This document shows positions 45,813 to 57,479 of a stretch of 64,000 nucleotides of DNA, one piece after another; the first letter of the stretch is position 1; every line of letters starts with the position of its first letter. A model generated the notes under the pieces. That model had not been told where the DNA came from and searched no databases. It worked only from the letters and a program-made list of their open reading frames with translations. The position numbers and the translations under genes are program-made. Source of the DNA: Sambucus nigra (lineage: Eukaryota > Streptophyta > Magnoliopsida > Dipsacales > Adoxaceae); NCBI GenBank assembly GCA_949130495.1, contig OX422216.1, forward strand, positions 98,091,967 through 98,155,966, read 5' to 3'.

Positions 45813-47270
45813 TTTTTTTTGGGGGGGGGGGGGGGGGGGGGGAAATTATGTATATAAAAAAACGAATCTACAAGAGCAAGAGGAAACTTGCAGCATCCTA
45901 TGGGGCATACCCCAAGAGGAGAACCAAACAACAAAGTAAGAAACATCCTAAGGGGCATGCCCCAGAAGGAAAAAACCTCAGCACCCTGAAAAACCAAACC
46001 CAAGAGGGAGAAATAAACGACCCAATGACCCTACTCAATGGTACTCTCCTGGATACCCTAATTCATGCATGCCATCCAGTTAACAAAATTCCTTCTCCCT
46101 TTGTTCCACGTTATGGCCCTGGTAATAATCATACCCTCAATCTCCTTAACCAAGGTGGCGAAACTTTTAGCAGAATTCTTGAAGTGTCTTGCGTTTCTCT
46201 CTATCCATAAACAGTAGATAGTCGAAGAAAACGAGACTCTTCTAACACGGTTATAGAAGTCGGATCCGCGATTATTAATGCAAGCATGTTGCACTTCATC
46301 ATCCCAGAACATAGCTTCACGACACTCCTGATTTCTGAATCTAACCTCATCCCACACTTCCTTGGCAACCTGAAAATCATTGAACAGGTGTGGAATAGAC
46401 TCAACGCCAGCATTGCAAGTTCAACACAAGTTGTCCTCAGTGACGCCCTAACAAAACAGCTTATCCTTCGTGTGAATTGTCTCCCTCATAATCAACCATA
46501 AGATGAAAGCAAACTTATGGATATTGTCCTTGTTCCAGCCCAAATTATTCCAAAACATGATGGGCATCCTAGGCATTAGCACCTCATAGGTAGAGCCAAT
46601 GATGAACCTGGCCTGGTTGGAAACCCAAACAACCTCATCCCTTTTATCCTGTCTAATGCAAGGCAGTACCGCATTCGTAATTTCAAGAAGCTCCCAAGTG
46701 ATAATACTAGGCCTTCCTAGTGACGTAATCCGCAACCTTTTCCATTTGGTTGATAGCAGCGTCATAGATGACTCTATCCCCATAACGTGGTTGAAGCGGC
46801 CCAAGGGGGTGCCAGTTATCATGCCATAGGAACGTATCCCTACCATCACCGACGTTGCTCTTAATAAACAGCCTGATCAGTACTCTGAGCTGCATCATCT
46901 TCCTCCAGCTCCATGATGTGTCACTTGCAATAGTAATGGCCCAGAGACTCCTCATTTTAATTTTATACACATGACGCCACTTAACCCATAAACAATCTTT
47001 CTTACTACTCAGGTTCCAAAGAATCTTCAAAATAGAAGCCACATTCCACCTCTCAATGCTTTTAATACCCAGCCCCCCATTGTTGTAGCTACCGTACAGG
47101 TCCACCCAAGCAACCTTAGCACCCGTGTGCTTTTGATCCGAGCCAGTCCAGAGAAAATCATTTATAATTGCTCAATTCTATTGATAACACCCTTGGCCAA
47201 GATGAAAAGAGCCAACTAATATAATTGGAACCCAAACAGCACCGACTTAATAAGTTGAAGTCTAAGAAAC
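45813..47270 (-). mobile_element. 5'-truncated LINE inserted in the element E LTR
   Basis: The minus strand starts within RT just before LRLQLIKSVLFG and continues through zf-RVT to a C22A8 tail (G run 45821-45842, T run 45813-45820). Flanking TTGTT occurs at 45810-45814 and 47271-47275. The insertion interrupts LTR sequence that is continuous in the copy at 55435. The 3' UTR has GGGGCATGCCCC-type inverted repeats. It belongs to the clade without RNase H, like 49523-51789. Confidence 0.9.
46058..47250 (-). pseudogene. LINE ORF2 C-terminal half (RT end and zf-RVT, frameshifted)
   Basis: In order on the minus strand: LRLQLIKSVLFGFQLY, WVDLYGSYNNGGLGIKSIER, CLWVKWRHVYKIKMRSLW, a zf-RVT core (DTFLWHDNWHPLGPLQPRYG; NAVLPCIRQDKRDEVVWVSN; MFWNNLGWNKDNIHKFAFIL) and the C-terminal WIERNARHFKNSAKSF ending NFVNWMACMN. 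It jumps among three frames (near 46840, 46450 and 46360) and cannot encode a working protein. The (F/Y)ADD catalytic core lies upstream of the truncation. The C-terminus pairs with RRNFSNWLICMNW in the LINE at 49523-51789. Confidence 0.85.
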
Positions 47271-47603
47271 TTGTTATATTTCCCATTGAGCATTCGACTC
47301 ATTCCCACTTCCTTTTTACGACAGGTTGTGGACGGTTTCGTATTTTGAGAGCGTTTTACAGGTAAGTATCCATTTTATTTGACGTTACTAGCTTTGAATG
47401 TTTGGATTTGGGGGACACTTCCCACGGGTCCCAACGTAGCTTGATATGAATTGGAATCGCATGCTAAATAAGTGAAATATTAATTTGATAAAACTGGACT
47501 AGTAACATTATTTAGGTTGTCTCATTGCATTTCATACCTAACGTTCAGGGCGGGGTGGGTTGACCTGTGAGTAATCCATAAATCTAAGTTGGGGAATTAC
47601 AAA

Positions 47604-47615
47604 TGGTATCAGAGC
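47604..47615 (+). other. Element E primer-binding site
   Basis: TGGTATCAGAGC is an exact match to the plant tRNA-iMet PBS, two bases after the LTR end ATTACA. It places element E on the plus strand. Confidence 0.95.
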
Positions 47616-49522
47616 TTTAGGTTCAAGGCTCCTTTCTAGAGTGACGTTGTGAGGTCAATAGTAAATCTTTGACATCGGTGTTGATTTTGGGATGGTCATG
47701 ATAAACTAATGACGGTTCCAGTTCATGTTCTCGACGATAGAGTAAAGGAGATTAGCACAACGGGAAATTCATTGCCAAGTAGTAAATGGTCAGGTTAGCT
47801 GTCAGTAATAACTCTCGGCGCTTCTGATGTGGATGTGTTAGTAATTTGCGAGTGTCTGCATAAGTCATCAGTGGCGACACCACATTCTCTAGTGTGAGGT
47901 GCCTTTGTGTCAACCCTTGATAATGGGAGAGGCCTATTAAGATGTTAATAAAGGTAATTAACGTTCATTGAATAGAGACATAAGCTATTTAAAATCAACT
48001 GTGGAGATTATGTGACTAGAGTGTCATGCCTAAGTGGTATTGATTTTGTGATAAGGACGTATTAGGTTCCTTGGTTAGGTACTTGTGGGTAGTTAATAAT
48101 GATGATGTGATTAGGTGAACTTGATCCTTGAGGTAGTGTTACGTCATAAGCATTTGATAATTTGGTAAGCATGTAGACTAAGGTTGGTCATTACTATAGA
48201 ATGTGTACTCGGGCCTTAGTTGATAGGATACTATCATTATAGGCGAGCTCCTTGGTAATTATCGATTGAAAATTTTATCTCGTACGCTATGAGGAGAGTT
48301 ACGGGAAATTGGTGGTGAGTGTGTTATGTGTGTATTAATAATGATGAGTTAAAGTGCCATAGTAATGAACCACATGTAGTATTTTATGATGTGGTTTTAG
48401 AGAATATGATGCGATATTGGAGGAATAAAATCCCTTGCGACATCGGTAGTGTGGACTTGGAGGTTTGCAGATTGTACACGACGTCCTATATCCTACCAAA
48501 ATCCTTAGTAGTATCAACTTTTGGTTTAATACGTAGCATATGGCATCAATCATTTGAAAGAAAGTTTTTGGACCTTTCATTAGGTCTCTAGGAGAGGGTC
48601 ATATATTAGACTTATGCCAAGGTTTCAATAAAAAAAGGAAATAATGGTTGAACGATAAGTGGTATCGGTGTGAGTAGCCGACTTTGACAGAACATCTGCT
48701 TCGCCAGTGTTCTATGAAAAGTTAACTTTTTCGATCTATGTTCAGTGGTCGGTCTGAGTGAGGATACCTTGGAAAAGGTTTTTACTTATTTAATGAGGAA
48801 ATCATCTACTCCATCCGATCTATGAGATCAATTGCATATGGCATCTTTGGGAATAAAAATTGACTTGTTATGGTGCCTCGAGGTGTTCAATGATTATACT
48901 AGCAGGAGTGGAGACAGTAGGCCAGTATCCTTGTGGGTATCTAAAAGTTATGGGATGGATATTGAGAAATCGATAGAGTGTACCTGCTATGAGAAAATCA
49001 TGGGTGATGAAACCTAGTCCGATTTTTGGTAACTTTTACATTTAGGCATGACGGTTGTCCTTAGGGAGCCAATTAAGTTCAGTGTTATGGAGTGAAAGTG
49101 TTCTAATGATGGTTGTATTTAGGGTCATGTGATAATATTAGGATATCAATTAAGTTATAGGGAGTCGCATGATCTGGTCCTTAGTGAGGTCATCCATCTC
49201 GATATAAATAGTTGATGTAATCTTCTAAAGGAAACTGAAGATTGTTGTTGTGATTGGACATAATGCTCATTGTCATAAGATGACTAGTGTAGTAAGTATC
49301 ACACTTGATTTTGATGAGTATGAGGAAATACATTGGAAACTTAGATTTATGATGTCATGTTAAGGACTTAAGAATAACACCCCATATGGGATATCGAAGT
49401 ATGATTAGGATATTTACGTGTACCATCAGTATAAGATAGAATAGCCCTAGTATCGGAAGGATTAGTTCTTGACATGTCGTGTCAGGCTTGTACTAATTGG
49501 AAGGTATAGACATGTATAGTAC
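47616..49522 (+). mobile_element. Element E internal region, left part
   Basis: The sequence follows the PBS, where gag is expected. No frame keeps a recognisable gag or protease motif; stops are frequent and no zinc knuckle is seen. The 61-codon frame at 48832-49017 and the 90-codon frame at 48319-48591 show no family. I read it as eroded Gypsy internal DNA, by position only. Confidence 0.45.
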
Positions 49523-49559
49523 TTTTTTTTGTAACAAAGAAATAACATTAAATAATATG

Positions 49560-50519
49560 TATATACAAATATAAGGGGGCATACCCCCCTAAGGCAAAAC
49601 TTCACAAGTGAAAATTGACCCAAGAAGAAAAATAACACCTAAGATGCTAGGTATACAACAGGTTTGAGTTATCAAGACCCCAGTTCATGCAGATAAGCCA
49701 ATTGGAGAAGTTTCTTCTAGACTTAGTCCACTTATGGGGCTTGCACCTGATAAAGAAGGAAATATCGTTCATGATTTCTTCATGATTGGCCTTTATGTTC
49801 CTGAAAATTCTGTTATTACGTTCCATCCAAAGTAGTAGACGATAGCAGTAAATAAGGACCTTCTAATCTTGTCAATGAGAGTCTTTCCTTTGAAGTTTCT
49901 GGTTACGGCCGACAGCACATCATTCCAGTTAATGTCAGCATTAGTGAAGGAGTTATTGAATTTTGTATCCTCCTAGATTGCCATAGAGAACTAGCAGATA
50001 GTCACGGTCTTTAACAACGTTGTCACAAAACACACAGATATTATCAAGGCTGCAACCCAAGCTGAACGTCTTTTCATTGGTGTTAATGGTAACGTTACAA
50101 ACAAGCCATAGGATGAAGGCACACTTTGGTATATTGCTTCTATTCCAAACCAAATCAGGCCAGATAGGATGAGGGGAATGAGGACGAATAGTATTCCACG
50201 CAGACCTGGTAGTGAAGAGCCCATCAGTCGTGGGTAACCAAATAGTGTTATCATCAGAAGAGAGGTTGATGATGGGAAGATTGGCATTCTTTATCTCATT
50301 CAGCTCCCAAGTAATTGTGGAAGGCCAAGCCCAGTTCCTATTAGAGATGAAATCATCCACTTTAGCCAAGTGATTACTAGCAGCATCGTATATAGTTCTT
50401 TCACCATAGCGCATCCATAAGGGACCATTTGGATGACAATTGTCATGCCAAATGAAGGTACTATTACCATTTCCAATGATCATTTTGATTAGGGGCCTAA
50501 TTTTGCTTCTGAGGCTCAT
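49560..50519 (-). pseudogene. LINE zf-RVT and C-terminus
   Basis: The longest frame (50519-49953) has IIGNGNSTFIWHDNCHPNGP, RTIYDAASNHLAKVDDFISN, the WPDLVWNRSNIPKCAFILWL core and a zinc-finger remnant (NICVFCDNVVKDRDYLLVLY). In that remnant the usual His and last Cys are replaced. A frameshift follows, after which LLWMERNNRIFRNIKANHEE and RRNFSNWLICMNW complete the C-terminus. A further frameshift at about 50525 separates it from the upstream part (50738-50529: GGLGIKSVSEWNMDIMLKDL). Confidence 0.85.
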
Positions 50520-50753
50520 AAGCTTCGTCTAAGTCCAAGATGCATTAGTAGGGGGTTTTATATGCCATAAGCTTTTTCCCTTCAATTTATAGGTGTGGCA
50601 CCACTTAACCCACAAGGTATCCTTCTTATTGCACAGATTCCAGAGATCTTTGAGCATGATATCCATGTTCCACTCACTAACACTTTTGATTCCTAAACCT
50701 CCCTCACATTTAGGATAACAGACATCACTACATTTCACCTTAGCCCCTGTAGT

Positions 50754-51786
50754 TTACATGTCAGGCCCAGTCCATAAAAATCTGCGATGTCTCGTATCAA
50801 TCTCATTAGTAGTTCTTTTAGGTAATAAGAAAATACTGGACCAGTAAATCTGCATGCTGGAAAGCACAGAAATTATAAGGTTTAAATTACCAGGGTAGCT
50901 AAAAAATCTGTTAGTCCAGTTAGGGATTCTATGCATTATCTTATCAATAAGAGGGAGGCAATCATCATGCTTTAGTTTGGTAGAAATGAGGGGAACCCCA
51001 AGGTACTTTATGGGGAAACCACAGGGCTTGAAGCCAATTAGATTCGACATTGTGTCTTTATCCAGCTCCGATATACCAGCAGCGAGGAAGGAGCTTTTGG
51101 AGGGGTTAGGCTCAAGGCCAGATAAGGAACTGAACTCCTTCGAAGCAGTGTCAATAATGGCGATCGAATTAATATCAGCACCTGCTAAGATAAACAAGTC
51201 TTCAACAAAACTTAGGTGATTAATACGGAGTTCCTTGCACTTGGGGTGGAACGTGAAATGAGGTGAACTCGTATAAAGGTCACGAATCTCAGCGAAGGCC
51301 TCCATAACAAAGAGGAATAAGAAGGGAGAGAGAGGATCTCCTTGTCTCAAGCCTCTCTGAGATGGAAAAAAACCATGAGAGGCTCCATTGATAATGATGG
51401 AGAAGCTGGTCGTTGTAATGCATTCTTTGATCCAACCAATGAATAGAGAAGGGAACCCCTTGTGAAGTAAGATATGGAGTAAAAACTTCCAGCTAACAGT
51501 GTCATAAGCCTTGAGAATGTCAATCTTCATAGCACATCTAGGGGGGCCATGATTTCTATGGTAGTTGTGCATTAACTCCTGCATAATGAGGATGTTATCA
51601 CCAATGGAGCGACCATGTACAAAGGCGGATTGTCTCTCATTGATGAGGTAAGGGATGAAAGTCTTGATTCTATTCACAATAATCTTAGAAATGCATTTGT
51701 AGATCGTGTTACAACATGCAATGGGTCTGAAGTCTTTCATAGAGGAAGGTTACTTAGTTTTGGGGATGAGAACGAGGTTAGTGCAT
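50754..51786 (-). pseudogene. LINE reverse transcriptase core with altered catalytic motif
   Basis: A continuous frame of 328 codons opens MKDFRPIACCNTIYKCISKI. It holds the fingers (ERQSAFVHGRSIGDNILIMQ), motif A (KIDILKAYDTVSWKF, with the first catalytic Asp), the GLRQGDPLSPFLFLF motif and the catalytic box. In this box the expected FADD reads FVED (INHLSFVEDLFILAG), so one of the paired Asp is Glu. It ends with the thumb (IKYLGVPLI ... RIPNWTNRFFSYPGNLNLII). A little more RT (LVLIPKTK, then a stop) precedes it up to 51786. The endonuclease domain is lost by truncation. Confidence 0.92.
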
Positions 51787-51797
51787 CCTTATAGTGC

Positions 51798-53400
51798 TGA
51801 TGATGACCAGTGTGGCTATCACATAGATATAATTTGGGTAGAATTTGGAGATAAGCTGAGTGACGACCTTGTGTCATTGGAGGATATAATAAGAGGTGAG
51901 GTGTTTTGCCTAGTTGGGCACTGTCTAAGGAGACGTTTGGGATACGATCATTGTACGATAAAGTAGACAGTAACCTAGGGGTGCTAGGTTGGTCATGACA
52001 TCACGTTGACTAGATAGATAAACCGAGTTGGCATTGACAAATGTGTTTATCATTCATCGGTTGGAACGATTCGTATTTATCGAGGATGAAATGAGGAGGC
52101 GTTACTCCTAAGGAGGGAATCCCAACATTGACTTCCCGAAATATAATAGGTTTGTATGTTACTTTCGACTCGTGGAGATTATTGGCTTGTGATCTTATTC
52201 GTCGTGGTTGGTGACCCAAGCTAGGGTGTGTGGATAGGCTATGATCTGATGAGGACATCTCGGGGGAGTCGTAGACTTCAAAGCGTATGATGTAGGTCCG
52301 CACTTTGTGAATCGTGATTCATTGTGCATGGATGGGTTTCTCTCAGAATAATTATTCGTTCATTCTGATTTGTTGTGTTCTTTCGATTCTAGTAGTAAAG
52401 GATTGTGTTCCCTTGATTGCAGTAGGCCTAGGATGGGATTGTATCGCATTATTATTACGACGCAATTTGGCTCAGTGAGAGTGCGGTGGTACCTGGCATG
52501 GGCAATCCAGCTCGGTAACAGGGTGCTCCCTTATTGAAGTATCCCTTGGTTTTACACAAGTTCTGTGTATGTGTGGCTGCGCGTTCCGCCACACGGTTTG
52601 CTCACAGTATTCATTTTCCTTAGGATATATGATCTTATGGATTGGTCGACATGGCGATTAGCGACTCTAGTTACAAAGGGCAGGATTCTGATTTTAGGAT
52701 ATCATATAGTGATAAACTCGAGGAAGCATAATATGTAGTGTTATTTTGCCATCGTGGGTGGATTGGTGTAATACTCGGATGAGTGTTCCATGGCTGGATG
52801 CCTAGAGTGATCCTAGGTTTATGGAAGGACCTTGTGGAATTACCAATTGGACATACGGTTTGTGATTTAGTTAGTTTTCCGCCCCTCGAAGTAAGCAACT
52901 AGCTATGAGAGGCTAGTATCAAGTTCAAGTAAATTTGTGTGATCTGGATGACCCAAGAATTCGAGGAGAGTCGGTATATGTAGTCCTAAGAATTTAAATA
53001 ATTTATGATGATGGATTGGTTGTTAGTTGTATGTTGTATGTTGCATTGCTTTTGGGTTAGTGTCGATCACTAGAGGGTGTTGCTCGATAGAGGTGTCGGT
53101 ATGCCTTGGGTGTTAGTAAATAAGCCTTAGGACTTGACTGAGTGTGAGCATCGGGTAAATGGATACTCGAGGACAATTATGTGACTTTAATGGGTAGCCA
53201 GATGGTAAGCATTAGAATATATTGCATGTCGAGTTCTTTGGTGACTGTCCCTTATAAATGGGTGTATACTAATATATTAGTGATTGGGGGCTTCAATGAC
53301 CTAGTCTTGAAATATCCATATGACTTAGAATGAGAATTGATAACTTCCAGGAACCTGAGGAGTAGATGGATTGAGAACTTTGGGGATGAGATTTCCTAAT
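51798..53400 (+). mobile_element. Element E internal region, right part
   Basis: This is the continuation of element E after the LINE, up to its PPT. Pol C-terminal domains should lie here, but I cannot recognise RNase H, integrase or chromodomain signatures; all frames are broken. Confidence 0.4.
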
Positions 53401-53410
53401 GAGGGAAGAA
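53401..53410 (+). other. Element E polypurine tract
   Basis: GAGGGAAGAA lies immediately before TGCAACACCCGC, the start of an LTR that contains the block matching 45048-47480. Confidence 0.75.
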
Positions 53411-55638
53411 TGCAACACCCGCTCCCGTGATTTTCACCCTACCCGTGTAATTTGGTGATTGTATATGATCCAATAGGGCTTTAAACTTCGTAAGAAGAAT
53501 CATGGGTCAACTATGGATAATATAGTGGCCTTGGTGCACTTAGTCGGATTTTGAATGGACTTAAATTTAATTTGTGAAAATTATAGTTGTTCGAACAAGA
53601 TTCAAATCGTGTTCGAACATCTCTTCAAACGACCTTCCAACGAAAAATCTTTGTTTAGAAAACCTACCCTTGTTAGATACTCGTTCAAAATACGTTCGAA
53701 CGAGATGAGGCTCTCGTTCGAACGAGATACAGTTTCATTCTAACGATGTAGTGGTTTTCATTCGAACGAGATCCATTCTCGTCCGAATGCGACTACAAAA
53801 ATCAGATTTCTCATAATCATAAAATGTTGTAAAATTCGTGACCATTAGATTTTTCAAGTTCCCACATCAGCAGATCAACTCGGGACATGCGTTCTTGGGC
53901 ATTTTAGGGATTTAACCCACAAGGGTTTGGGGGTATTTAAAGGGGTTTTGGCAAATTTTAGGGCATTCTCCATCAGATTTTATCTCTCTCTCTCACTCTC
54001 TAACACTTAGAGATTTTATGGAAACTCCACCACCCCTCCACTCTAAACCACCATATTTACCTTATATTCGACTTCATTTAATCCTATAAATCCCATATAT
54101 ACCATTGTTGGGAAATATATTAATATATGGAGATATTGTTGGGGGTGAAGAAGAAAAATACAAGAAATTATGGAACTTGAATGGGTTTTCATGGAGCTTT
54201 CAATGAGCAAGCTTAGTGGAGCTAGGCAACCTCTTTAAGGCCACCTTAAGAGGCGAGAGGTTTCCATCTTCTTCTACATTCATCCATCCATTTTGGGAGC
54301 TTAAAGAAGGTGGCAAACTCTACTATTATCTTAAGAACTCTATTTTCCATAGTATTAGTCTTGTAGTTGGAATTTTTAAGAGTATAATGCATATATGATT
54401 TAAGAAGGTTATTTCTTATGGTTTTGTGTAAAATGGTTTACAACAGATTTTAAGAGTGTTGAGTAAAATGATATATTTCAAGAAAACTTGGTGTTAAACA
54501 TTTTATATAATTCAATGTTTTGAAAACAATATTTATCTTGTTGAGATATTTGAAGAACAAAAATGTCTTTAGTCTTGAAAAGCATGTGTTCGCAAATGCT
54601 ATGATATTTCTTAAATAAATCATGTGTTAAACTCATTTTCTTGGATTTTTGGACTTAAAACCCCTCTTCCCATGTATATAAACTTGTATGAGACAAAAAA
54701 AGAATTGAGAAGGGCCCAGAGCCCTAGGGTGAAACATCCAAAACACTGCCTAGAGCATATGGTAGCGTAGTCAGCAGTGTAAAGACCGTTAAAGTACGTG
54801 GTCATTTGTTGGATTCCGAGAAAAAAATAATGAGAAAAGTGGAATATGTTAAATAAAAATGGGTTGCGGGGTGAGTATAAGAAAGGACATCCTAACTTGA
54901 AATTAAATATATAAATGTTTCAATTAAAAGATATTGTGGACAAGTAATATGAGAAATTGGCTAATATCTATGTAAGGTAAAAAGAATGGTAAAGTGAAGT
55001 GATTAAGTGGGTAATTAAGTAAGTCTATGAGGTTTTAACCCATAATTAATACAAGTGTGTTTTTTTGCTAAAGGTTTTCGACGGAATACAAGTATTTTTC
55101 TAACACGAAGCATGCGTGTGTTGAAAGGTGATTTTCGAGGAAAATTCTAAGGTAAATTCGGTGTGAGTAAATGGGTGATTTCGATAAAAGAAGTATTCCC
55201 TTTAAACGGATGGTATTTTGTTTAAGTATTTAACCTGGTGCGTTAAATCTGGAAATTTGGTAAAGTTAAGCAAAAAGGATATCTTAATAGGATTAATGTG
55301 AATTAACCGGAATAAGTAACATTTTTGGAATAAAAATGGTCTCATGCATTGACGTATGCATATGAGGTATTTGCATGTGCACGTACGTATAACGTGTTAG
55401 AGTCTCTTTTCTATCTTGATTCTATATTGCATTGTTGTACTTCCCACTGGGCATTCGGCTCATTCCCTCTTCCTTGTTACGGTAGGTTGTGTGCGGTTTT
55501 GTATTTTGAGAGCGTTGTACAGGTAAGTATCATTTTTATTTGACGTTAGTAGCTCTGAATGTTTGGATTCCGGGGACGCTTACCACGGGTTCCACACATA
55601 GCTTGATATGAATTGGAATTGCATGCTTAACAAGTGTT
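53411..55638 (+). mobile_element. Element E 3' LTR, right end lost
   Basis: It starts TGCAACACCCGCTCC after the PPT. From 54690 it matches the 5' LTR portion up to GCATGCTTAACAAGTG (55638), after which similarity stops abruptly. The last ~120 bp present in the 5' copy (47480-47601) are missing. The left 1.28 kb has no match in the 5' copy, so the LTRs were altered after insertion or come from different family members. It contains the palindrome cluster at 53588-53794 and a pyrimidine/TC-rich stretch at 53978-54005. Confidence 0.75.
53588..53794. repeat. CTCGTTCGAACGAG palindrome array in element E 3' LTR
   Basis: The copies are TGTTCGAACA (53588), GTGTTCGAACAT (53609), TACGTTCGAACGAG (53691), the perfect CTCGTTCGAACGAG (53713), CATTCGAACGAG (53759) and CTCGTCCGAATGCG (53779). 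Weaker ones lie near 53623 and 53680. It lies 0.17-0.38 kb from the LTR 5' end. Confidence 0.9.
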
Positions 55639-57275
55639 ATTGGTTCATTTTGTTTTGTGGTTGTTGTTAGTTTATGGTGAGTAGTCGTGGCTGGAGATGG
55701 AAGTTGGTTATTTTATTCATTTAATCCTTAAATTAATTTACACTAATAAGTCCTTAGCTAATTTTAGTGTTTTGTCAACCACACTAATAAGTTCTTAGCT
55801 AATTTTAGTGTTTTATCAACCACCCTAGCTAGACGAAAGTTTATCGGGGGGTCCCTTGTTCGAAATTTATTTACGAGACGTCCCACATATGGAGTCTATA
55901 GATTTATAAGAGTGATGACTTTAGGAATCCTTTAGTTAACCTATCCCTTTTATTATAATATTTAAATTGATGAGTAGTCCCATATTAGATATGACCTCAT
56001 AAATGATTCGAGAATCCCTTTGGAAGTTAAAAAAACAACGCAACGATTGATTTCAGAACTAATTTAGAATGCCCCAAATGGTGGGGTAAACGAAATATAA
56101 TGATGTTATGATAAGTGATAAGCTAAATATGAAATACGGAACCATAATAAGATGTTAATGACATTGATTAAAACGATATGAATAAATGGTTGTGGATATG
56201 GATGTGTGCTGAGAGAGAAAACTCTTACTTGTTGTGTGCTGAGGGAAGATGATTTTATGTGTGCATTACACCAGATGTTTGTACCGATTACAATACCATG
56301 AAGTGGTGCCCGATCGACGTGATGGTATCTTCTTTTAGAGCATCACACGATTTGTTTATGTGTATAGTTTCGGCCATGCGAGAGAAAGGTGGTGTTCAGT
56401 TGTATGATGGGATTTTACTTGTGCATCACACTGTTTTATTCATGTTTATGATTTCGGCCATGTGAAGGAATTGTGGTACCTAGTTATGTGACGATCTTTA
56501 TGTCTACGCACCGCATGTTCTTGAAATTTTTTATGAGAAAAAGTGCAAGTTGGTTACGCTTGAATTAGTTAAGGAATTAATTAATTATTGAAACTAATGT
56601 GAGGTTCCGTAGCATATGGTTGGTTATCGTAGTAGGCTAGATAACTGTGGACTGATCACTTGTATGTATAACTTATTTCAAGTTGCGTAGCTTTGGTAAC
56701 TTACTGGGTTTTAACCCATTTATATTCATGGAAACATTTCAAGTGCTAGGTATGGTCCACGCAAGTAAGATTCTCCTCCAGCTAGAAGATATCATTCATC
56801 TTCTTTATCACAGTCATAATCATCCGGAGCTTTAATATAGGTTCATCTCCATGATGTATTATTATCTTTCATTTTCAATTATGTGAGTTGAGTATTTTTT
56901 TTATTTAGTTTGCTTTTATATCAAAGAGGACAATTGGCATGTATATGTTATATTTTAGTTGAGTTAGGTTTGTGTAGTGAGGCTGTGTAGCGATATATTT
57001 CAGTTGAGACTTGTGGACTGCATAAATATCTCTTATGTTGCTCTTAATTGATGATGCATTTATTAGTTGAGTGTTTGAGGATTATCATATCATATTCTTA
57101 CGTTGTCATTTTTTTAATTTGTTTTCCATACATGCTCTAATGCTATTTAAATTGTTTACCTTGTCACTTGTATGATTTTTTCCACATATGCTAATAATGA
57201 TATTTAAATTATTCTCACAAGTTTGTACATTTTAATATTAGGAAGTGATTAACCCTAATATTAAAATATATGGGT
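55639..57275. other. LTR-like DNA ending GGGTTGTTACA
   Basis: Sequence from the break in the element E LTR to GGGTTGTTACA resembles the LTR-like end at 29500-29602 (shared CCA-ATATGCTGATAAT-type block). Its start is not defined and no PBS follows. The frames inside are short. TTCGGCCATG occurs twice, near 56369 and 56452, within a ~90-bp partial duplication. Confidence 0.4.
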
Positions 57276-57479
57276 TGTTACATTTTAATAGCCTAAACCT
57301 TATAATAGGCCAGCCAACCTAGTTTTGTAAACCAAAACACAATTAATTTGGGCTAACTAATAAAAACTCTGAAATAATATTTGGATGAGGTGGAAAAATA
57401 ACTAGATCGAAAGAACAAGATTTTTTACTCTGGTCGAGAATGAGAACATTATGGAAATCAATCAAGATGGGGTAAATCG

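Larger units (their letters stand above)
45048..47601 (+). mobile_element. Element E 5' LTR portion, split by a LINE
   Basis: The blocks 45048-45812 and 47271-47480 match 54690-55638 closely (long shared runs such as AAGTATTTAACCTGGTGCG). The LTR then ends GGGGAATTACA at 47601, three bases before a perfect PBS. The left border is not found. A TG/TA microsatellite at about 45711-45761 is expanded only in this copy. Confidence 0.8.
49523..51789 (-). mobile_element. 5'-truncated LINE inserted in element E
   Basis: It is 2,267 bp long, from RT motif 1 to an 8-A tail (T run at 49523-49530). TATAGTAC (49515-49522) and TATAGTGC (51790-51797) form a target-site duplication matching 7 of 8 bases. RT and zf-RVT are present and there is no RNase H. 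A GGGGGCATACCCCCC inverted repeat lies in the 3' UTR at about 49575-49589. Confidence 0.92.

Noticed and set aside
45821..45842. G-quadruplex regulatory element
   Set aside because: A single 22-G run belonging to a LINE tail explains it. The length may also be affected by sequencing error.
45800..46003. Minus-strand frame with a poly-proline end
   Set aside because: The prolines come from the poly(C) LINE tail and the frame is 3' UTR.
53588..53794. CRISPR-like array
   Set aside because: Repeats are short, spacing is irregular and there are no cas genes; the DNA is plant nuclear and the repeats lie in LTRs.
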